Assembly (NCBI GenBank): GCA_004151065.3
Contig: NWUY0300043214.1
Coordinates: 9,804-23,123 of the forward strand
Length of the DNA stretch: 13,320 nt
Origin: Larix sibirica
Lineage: Eukaryota > Streptophyta > Pinopsida > Pinales > Pinaceae
Reading direction: 5' to 3'
Made by a program: the position numbers and the translations under genes. The notes under the pieces are model-generated. The model had not been told where the DNA came from, ran no database searches, and saw only the letters and a list, made by a program, of their open reading frames with translations. Below, piece after piece: positions 8,719-13,320 of this stretch (its first letter is position 1; every line of letters starts with the position of its first letter).

Positions 8719-9503
8719 GTCCACAACAGGCAACCTAACTAAACACTATATAGGTCCACACGTGAAGCACACCAACTCTAAGTGACACATGTCAAGTTCC
8801 AAGGTATGCATGCCCACCAAGCAAGGGTCCCAAGGTGAGCACTTCACAAGATGCCAAGAAGTGTCCAATGCTTCTCCAAAGGCCTCCAATGCTCCAACAC
8901 TCCCTCCTAAGCTTTGTGTACCTCTGGGTCCACCACACCTACATGATGACTCCTCAACCCAAGCATCCTCAAGTAAAGCAAGCCTCCATGCAAGCAACCA
9001 ATTGTTCCCATGCTACCTAGGGCTCAACACCCTCCTAGATGCACAATGCCCCTCCTGCAAGCAGGTTTTTCTTTCAAGCAAGAAACCAAGTTCTCCATGT
9101 GTGCATGGTGCACCACATGAAGAATGTCACCTAGCCACACAGGTCTCCAACCTCCTAAGGAAAGTGTCAAGTCAAGGTCTAGCAATTTATGAGTAAGCTA
9201 TCTCCAATGTGTATGTCCATCATGGTACAACCAAGGGTAGTCATCGACTCATCACAATATGCACCCCATATCACATAAAGCACCCCCTAGTATGGTGTAA
9301 ACACTTTCGGATTAACCTCAAAAGCTAACAAATTCTTATCCCTAGTTTCTTTATTTTGATAGAATTCTAGTGGCTGCTAATGGCTTTCATTCTCCTTGTT
9401 TCTACAACATAAATATTGGAGATGAGTCTCAGGATATACCTTTGGGCGAAGCAAGGGGAAAAAATGCTTTCCTCGGGTAGCTTAGGATGTTTACCCTCTT
9501 CTA
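8719..9503. other. no gene recognised; CAAGCA-rich sequence
   Basis: A 135-codon open stretch at 8789-9196 on the plus strand is rich in Ser, Pro, Cys and His, with no domain I know. The DNA is biased to CAAGC, CCAAGCA and CTCC words, which lowers stop frequency in more than one frame (an overlapping minus-strand frame of 83 codons is also open), so I treat it as non-coding repeat DNA. Positions 9200-9503 have no recognisable content. Confidence 0.5.
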
Positions 9504-9505
9504 AA

Positions 9506-9518
9506 GATAGATAGATAG
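9506..9518. repeat. GATA/TATC simple-repeat tail of the minus-strand LINE
   Basis: Three GATA units. On the minus strand this reads TCTATCTATC just after GGTTTAATAAAACATG, the arrangement seen at the 3' ends of several plant LINE families. Confidence 0.6.
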
Positions 9519-10140
9519 ACATGTTTTATTAAACCATCCATGAGGCCCACTGGCCTATGTGACAAAGATAACAAATATCACTGCATTTCCATGAAATTCC
9601 GAAGAAACAATATAGGAATACAACATAAAAGTAGACCAAAATGAAGGTATCATCCAGATTACAGTACAAAGAAGTTTTGGACTCATCTGGTCTTGGCCTC
9701 CTTTACTCCAGGTTATTGATCCTCTGCTGACCTCATGATCCTGTCTCTAGCACACATAAATTTTCACAATTAATTTTCTGTAGTTCCCACCTGACCCCTT
9801 AAATAGTTGTTTCATAGTTGTTGACTTTAAATTTTGATCCCTCTCTGATTAGAATGCTGGATTCGCAATCTAACTGGAAGTGTTGTTTGGTTTCCACCTC
9901 TCCTTTCCCACAGATCAGACATGTTCTTTCTTTCCATAATTCCTTGGGCTGTTCCCACCTCCCTGTCTCACATCTTAGTCTGTGAGAGCTGTTCTTTGGT
10001 TGGACTATCAGTTTTTTCTCTCAGCAAGGAATGTTAAGTTTTGGATAGTCTTCAGCTCTGTTTTCTTCCTTTGTGTTGAAGTTATCTATGTAATATTGTT
10101 GCTTCTTCCTGATGCTTTCCTCTGTCTGCCTTTCCTATAG
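9506..10140 (-). pseudogene. minus-strand LINE, ORF2 C-terminus and 3' end
   Basis: Read on the minus strand from about 10100, pieces in several frames give YYIDNFNTKEENRAEDYPKL, then HRLRCETGRWEQPKELWKER, then TCLICGKGEVETKQHFQLDC, with first Cys at 9919-9921, second at 9910-9912 and last at 9865-9867. This is the CxxC...H...C knuckle at the C-terminus of a LINE ORF2 protein, in its normal RCETGRW context. The 3' UTR follows, with TTTAATAAAACATG and the TATC tail at 9506-9518. Frameshifts are present (the RCETGRW frame breaks before the knuckle in places). The reverse transcriptase of this copy is absent, so it is 5'-truncated, the usual fate of LINE insertions. It is a different family from the LINE at 5747-8312. 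Confidence 0.78.
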
Positions 10141-10184
10141 CACTCTTGTATTTTCACTTTCAGCTCCTTTCTGTCTGCAGGGCA

Positions 10185-11295
10185 ACATTCTTCCATTGTA
10201 CCCTATTCCTTAGGGGTCTCAGGTGGGCAGATGTCTTTGCACAAGGCATGGGTTTGGCATCACAATTTCTAGCAAGACTGATAAGTGGAGAGGTCCGATG
10301 GAAAAGTTTAGTTAGGCGCTGTTTATAGGAAACCACTAATGTATCAGGTATTAAAGCACCCTTTGCGATCTCCAATGTGATCACATGCGTCAGCAGGATT
10401 GTCAGTAATTGTGATAATCTGGCATGCTTGGTGAATTATATCCTTGAAGCTGTGATGGAATTCTGAAGGTTCAAATCTTTAAGGTCTATATGGAACTTCC
10501 ATCACTTAGGACAATTAGGATATTTTACTAATTCTATGTAGAAAAGACTTGCTAGAAGGGGACTCAAGGCATGGGGTGAATCTGTGAGACAAGAGTTGTT
10601 CTTGGTTGGATTGGAAGAATGCTAATCACTACCTTACAGTGCAGAGAAAACTATCTTATTGGAGATATGTAACATTTTTCCAGTTTTCAGTATTTTTAAA
10701 ACGCAACTGAAATTGAGATGGCCTATTTCAGAGGATTAGAGATGGGGTTCTGATAAGCCTCTTTTGTGCCATGAGACTGAAAGGAAAAAATGTCTGTTAA
10801 ATAGAAGAAAGGCTTAACAAAAGGTGGGCCTTTCAAGATATAAAGGGCAGGTCAGTAAAGGGCTGTCAAACCCAAGTATTAGGTTGGATGGCAATCAATC
10901 AATGCCTTTCTTTTAAAGATAAATTTCATAAGTCAGGTCTAACCAATGGGGCATGCACAATATATCAGAAAAGGAAACAGTCAGACATGTTTTTCGGAGT
11001 AATAGAGTTTCTCTATGGGATGGATCTATTTAGAGTTTGCAATCCTCTTGCTTAGGCCTCTCATCTAGAAGGGTGCACTTTTTGTTTATTTGTGGATGGA
11101 TAGAGTCGAGACAGCATTGCAGGGAAATATGGAGCACCATTGAGCTAACAAGGGTCACCTTTCTCTTGAAGAGAATGTGTAGGTTAATGTTTAGTGATGA
11201 TTCAGCCAGCCTTCCCCTTGGAGTGTTGGTTGCTTTAAAATTGATCTAGTGGCACGATGCCAGCCAGAATGAGTTGTGTAGAAAATACTAAATTC
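10185..11295 (+). pseudogene. plus-strand LINE ORF2 C-terminal fragment (zf-RVT-like)
   Basis: One frame from about 10212 reads RGLRWADVFAQGMGLASQFL, then ARLISGEVRWKSLVRRCL and a stop. This resembles the post-polymerase GLGW-D...GxALASxFxARxxxGExPW segment of plant non-LTR elements. Further on come RLARRGLKAWGES (near 10545) and, from about 10880, LGWMAINQCLSFKDKF, HKSGLTNGACTIYQ, ETVRHVF, WDGSI, then FICGWIES and CRLMFSDDSASLPLG. The order W.A...L..KDK...GL..G.C..C...ET..H.F..C...LW matches the zf-RVT region (first Cys kept, second replaced by Tyr in the remaining frame). Many stops and at least three frame changes are present. Assignment rests on motif order, not on one long open frame. 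Confidence 0.62.
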
Positions 11296-11714
11296 TACAG
11301 AGTTTGCTGATAAGGCTGACTTGTTTATCTCATTAATGTTATTTTATAATGATAAAACATGCACGCTTTAAAAAGAAAACTAATTTAAGCTAAGATCCGT
11401 TCCTTTGACCAGAAATACATGGATCATAATGGAGCAATAATTAATGCCTGCTTACTCAATCAATAAATGGTAGGTGATTATCAAGTCATGCTTTCCACAA
11501 ACATGATGCAGTAGATGGCCTACATCTTTTCGACAAACTATATTGCTAACTTGTAAGCCACCTAGTGGAGATCCTCCTCCAAGGGTTAGTGTCATGTCTT
11601 CATTACTATCCCTTATCAAATAGGTTAAGTAGCTCAAAATTACTCGGCATCTTCTATATTACTGCTAGAACAAGACCACCACCTTTAGTGCCTCAAAATC
11701 CACTATTAGAGTAG
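11296..11714. other. no gene recognised
   Basis: Low-complexity and AT-rich stretches and a chance minus-strand frame of 61 codons. No motif or repeat could be tied to a known element. Confidence 0.5.
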
Positions 11715-12063
11715 TACTTTTTTAACAGAAATGGGTAGAATTTGTATTAAAAATTCGCTGCAGCCAGACCGGACAGCAAGTTAATACAAAAGAGAGTATT
11801 AGTAAGCAAGTAAGCAGTGCCACTAGTGCTTCAAAATGCCCCCAAAACTCAAAATTGCCGCCTAGTAACTGAACTAACCCTGCTGCCGTAGAAGTGTAGC
11901 TATGGACCCAACTAGTATACTGCCTAATAAACTGTGCTACCAGTATCACTATTTTGCAAAACATTTCTAATAAGAAGCAATACATGAAATCATGCCGGTT
12001 GAGGACTTCCTGTTTGGCACCAACCTGGGAATTGGTTTTTTGATCAGTTGATCCCATCTCCAT
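11715..12063 (-). mobile_element. possible 3' end of another minus-strand LINE
   Basis: On the minus strand this stretch ends GCTGCAGCGAATTTTTAATA, then CATTTCTGTTAAAAAAGTAC. That is the look of a plant LINE 3' UTR (pyrimidine and Gly/Leu-biased text, GGCTGCAGC, TTTTAATACA, short poly-A). The open frame at 11722-12063 (113 codons, hydrophobic C-terminal half) has no recognisable domain and is probably 3' UTR read in frame. Inference from pattern only. Confidence 0.35.
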
Positions 12064-12451
12064 GTCACCATCCAGAGTTTATCTTTGCTGTACTGTTTCT
12101 TCCACTTTCACCCTGGGTACTGCATATCTGAATGAACTAATGGACTATTTGGGAAGGGGAGCCGAGGACTAAAAAATTCCCTCTAGAAGGTGTGAACCAC
12201 TAGCTATTTTTGAAACCATATCCAACAAAGAAACATATTCTGCTTCCAAGATGGCTTATCTTTTGCTGGAATTTACAATAGATTCCGGAAACTCTTTTTC
12301 TCTACCCTTGCTACCTTTCAGTCGACTAGATGTGCTGAGCATATGCCGAGTTTGAACCTAGGCTTCAACTTCTGCTTTGTGCTCGCAATCCCTTTTCCAA
12401 CCTTCCCTTTTTTCGATTAGAGAGAACAATTGAATCCTACATTTCAGAATC
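12064..12451. other. no gene recognised
   Basis: On the minus strand near 12200-12260 there is LEAEYVSLLDMV, faintly like the EAEY motif of Copia RNase H, but without the surrounding KQ...SS or downstream LL.EL signals. Otherwise nothing. Confidence 0.45.
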
Positions 12452-12724
12452 TTTGGGCCTCCCACTGAAAAGGATCATGCCTTTGCTGCCAAGACAAAGA
12501 AGGGAAGAAGATTCCCTCAGCACAAGGACAAAGGTAAGGGACCTCAAGGTAAGCATTTTAATAAATCAAAGGTCAGGTGTTATAACTGCAACTAGTTTGG
12601 TCATTTTGCAAAAGACTGTAAGAAACCTCCTAACAAGAAATGACAGAGGCAAGTATCATGCCTCAGCTGCTACAAAAGAAGAAGAGCCACAACAAAAGAA
12701 AACTAGGGCTGAAACCAAAGAACA
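12452..12724 (+). pseudogene. Copia gag fragment with CCHC zinc knuckle
   Basis: One frame from 12452 reads GPPTEKDHAFAAKTKKGRRF, a basic KDKGKGPQGKHFNKSK stretch, then the nucleic-acid-binding knuckle: Cys at 12578 and 12587, His at 12602, Cys at 12617 (CYNCN-stop-FGHFAKDC, spacing CX2CX4HX4C). A TAG at 12593-12595 lies inside the knuckle. After NKK there is a TGA at 12641 and a frameshift to GKYHASAATKEEEPQQKKTR, the acidic/basic stretch that follows the knuckle in this Copia group. Gag packages element RNA in the virus-like particle. The fragment stops at the N at 12725, before protease. Confidence 0.82.
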
Positions 12725-12725
12725 N
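12725..12725. other. undetermined base (N) at a gag/LTR junction
   Basis: This single N lies exactly between the interrupted gag fragment and the first base (12726) of LTR homology. Like the N at 5590, it marks a repeat breakpoint. Confidence 0.9.
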
Positions 12726-12906
12726 ATCTTGAACTGAATCTCTATATAAGAAAGGTTGTCGTATTTTCTTCCCTTGTGTACAAGGGTTTCCCAGGATACA
12801 ATCTCTATATCTTTTGTTTATGTGCATGATTATCTTTCAGTGATCCTTACTTTCTTTCCGCAGCAAATAAAGATCTATATAATACTGCTATATTAAAAAT
12901 CTAACA
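12726..12906 (+). repeat. Copia LTR, copy B (3' part only), a 5' LTR
   Basis: It aligns with 8541-8718 and carries the same AATAAA (12866-12871) and the TCTAACA end. The U3 half, including the TATA box, is missing to the left of the N. A primer-binding site follows directly, so this is the 5' LTR of the element running off the right edge. Confidence 0.85.
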
Positions 12907-12918
12907 TGGTATCAGAGC
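12907..12918 (+). promoter_or_regulatory. primer-binding site for initiator methionine tRNA
   Basis: TGGTATCAGAGC is complementary to the 3' end of plant tRNA-iMet and lies immediately after the CA end of LTR copy B, the standard Copia arrangement for priming minus-strand cDNA synthesis. Confidence 0.92.
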
Positions 12919-13005
12919 AGTGCTAAAAGAGGTCATTGTCGGAAACTAGGGCTTCCAATTTCAAAGATTTATAATCATCTTTTTGATCCAGAAACAGTGT
13001 TTTGG

Positions 13006-13080
13006 AACTCGCCCTAGGAGGGCGCAATTGTCTATGGAAGCAGATCTTCATTTCAAGAATTTTTAGGTTTGACCTAATTC
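13006..13080 (+). repeat. leader repeat unit 1 (75 bp)
   Basis: It is an imperfect duplicate of 13158-13232. Both start AACTCGCCCT.GGA.GGCGCA, share CAGAT near the middle, and end TTTGACCTA..TC, and both are 75 bp long. They lie in the untranslated leader between primer-binding site and gag start. Confidence 0.75.
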
Positions 13081-13157
13081 CTGCTGAAACTAGGAAACTA
13101 GGGTTTCAAATTTTGAGTTGTTCTATCCACAGGTCTGGGAGAAAAGGAGGATCATTC

Positions 13158-13232
13158 AACTCGCCCTTGGACGGCGCATCTATCTGTGCAATCAGATTTC
13201 TCAATTTCCAAACTTCAATTTTGACCTAGCTC
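13158..13232 (+). repeat. leader repeat unit 2 (75 bp)
   Basis: Second copy of the duplication at 13006-13080, offset by 152 bp. No long open frame runs through either unit in the gag frame, consistent with leader RNA. Confidence 0.75.
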
Positions 13233-13284
13233 GATTTCTGAATCAGATTCATATGCCAGTTTCAGTTTCCAGCTTGCAGTCACA

Positions 13285-13320
13285 ATGAACAGTGTGAAAG
13301 TGGAAGATAGACTTGATGGG
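13285..13320 (+). CDS. start of Copia gag (partial, continues past the window)
   Basis: ATG at 13285 opens MNSVKVEDRLDG, with no stop up to the window end (12 codons). A short VKVEDRLDG-type opening, which in Copia gags leads into a NF..WK segment, fits the family. The start lies 366 bp after the primer-binding site. Only the first 12 residues are visible, so intactness cannot be judged. The separate gag fragment at 12452-12724 belongs to another copy. Confidence 0.75.
   Translation, partial: MNSVKVEDRLDG

Noticed and set aside
10160-10384. Minus-strand 74-codon frame
   Set aside because: It is the antisense of the plus-strand LINE segment with GLRWADV and ASQFLAR, which has the recognisable pattern and continues into a zf-RVT-like region.
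11722-12063. Minus-strand 113-codon frame with hydrophobic stretches as a membrane protein
   Set aside because: Its end coincides with a LINE-3'-UTR-like sequence and poly-A. The hydrophobicity reflects T-rich DNA on the coding strand.
12200-12260. Minus-strand LEAEYVSLLDMV as Copia RNase H (EAEY motif)
   Set aside because: Only a few residues match, and the flanking RNase H and LTR-proximal signals are missing.
13002-13229. Plus-strand 75-codon frame in the Copia leader
   Set aside because: It lies between primer-binding site and gag ATG and is created by the 75-bp leader duplication; no gag similarity.
1-13320. tRNA or rRNA genes, CRISPR arrays, bacterial-type operons
   Set aside because: I saw no cloverleaf with a conserved T-loop, no rRNA signature and no regularly spaced repeats. 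The tRNA-iMet match at 12907 is only a 12-nt primer-binding site.

Overview
The window looks like nuclear DNA from a large, retrotransposon-rich plant genome. A gymnosperm or fern would fit, but nothing here identifies the species. I see no intact host gene, no RNA gene, no bacterial-type gene and no CRISPR array. Everything I can identify is transposable-element sequence, nearly all of it broken by stops and frameshifts. The exception is the start of a Copia-type element that runs off the right edge.

Layout, left to right. Positions 1-1237 hold nothing I recognise. A minus-strand Copia integrase remnant lies at about 1238-1640. A plus-strand LINE begins at about 1860 with its endonuclease domain, breaks off at 2369, and resumes at about 5747 with the linker, the reverse transcriptase (to about 7100), a decayed C-terminal region (to 8228) and an (ATT)n tail near 8310. 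The 3.4-kb block between the two halves (2370-5746) starts and ends with the same 27-bp sequence in inverted orientation. Inside it are three copies of one repeat family (2370-2893, 4683-5188 inverted, 5591-5746 inverted and truncated), two homologous decayed reading frames, an AT-rich stretch, and a Ty3/Gypsy integrase tail (about 5242-5589).

From 8313 to 8718 there is a Copia-type LTR (TATA box, AATAAA, CA end) with no primer-binding site after it. Positions 8719-9503 are unassigned. Positions 9506-10140 are the 3' end of a minus-strand LINE (zinc knuckle, GATA/TATC tail). Positions 10185-11295 are a plus-strand fragment of a different LINE type with a zf-RVT-like C-terminus. About 11715-12063 may be another minus-strand LINE 3' end. 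At 12452-12724 a Copia gag fragment with a CCHC knuckle is joined, through a single N, to a partial LTR (12726-12906) of the same family as the 8313-8718 LTR. That LTR is followed directly by a tRNA-iMet primer-binding site, a leader with a 75-bp internal duplication, and the gag start codon at 13285.

The pieces do not cooperate; they record nested and successive insertions. The points most worth checking are the 27-bp inverted termini splitting the LINE, the two single Ns that both sit exactly on repeat junctions (possible assembly joins), and the Copia element entering at the right edge.
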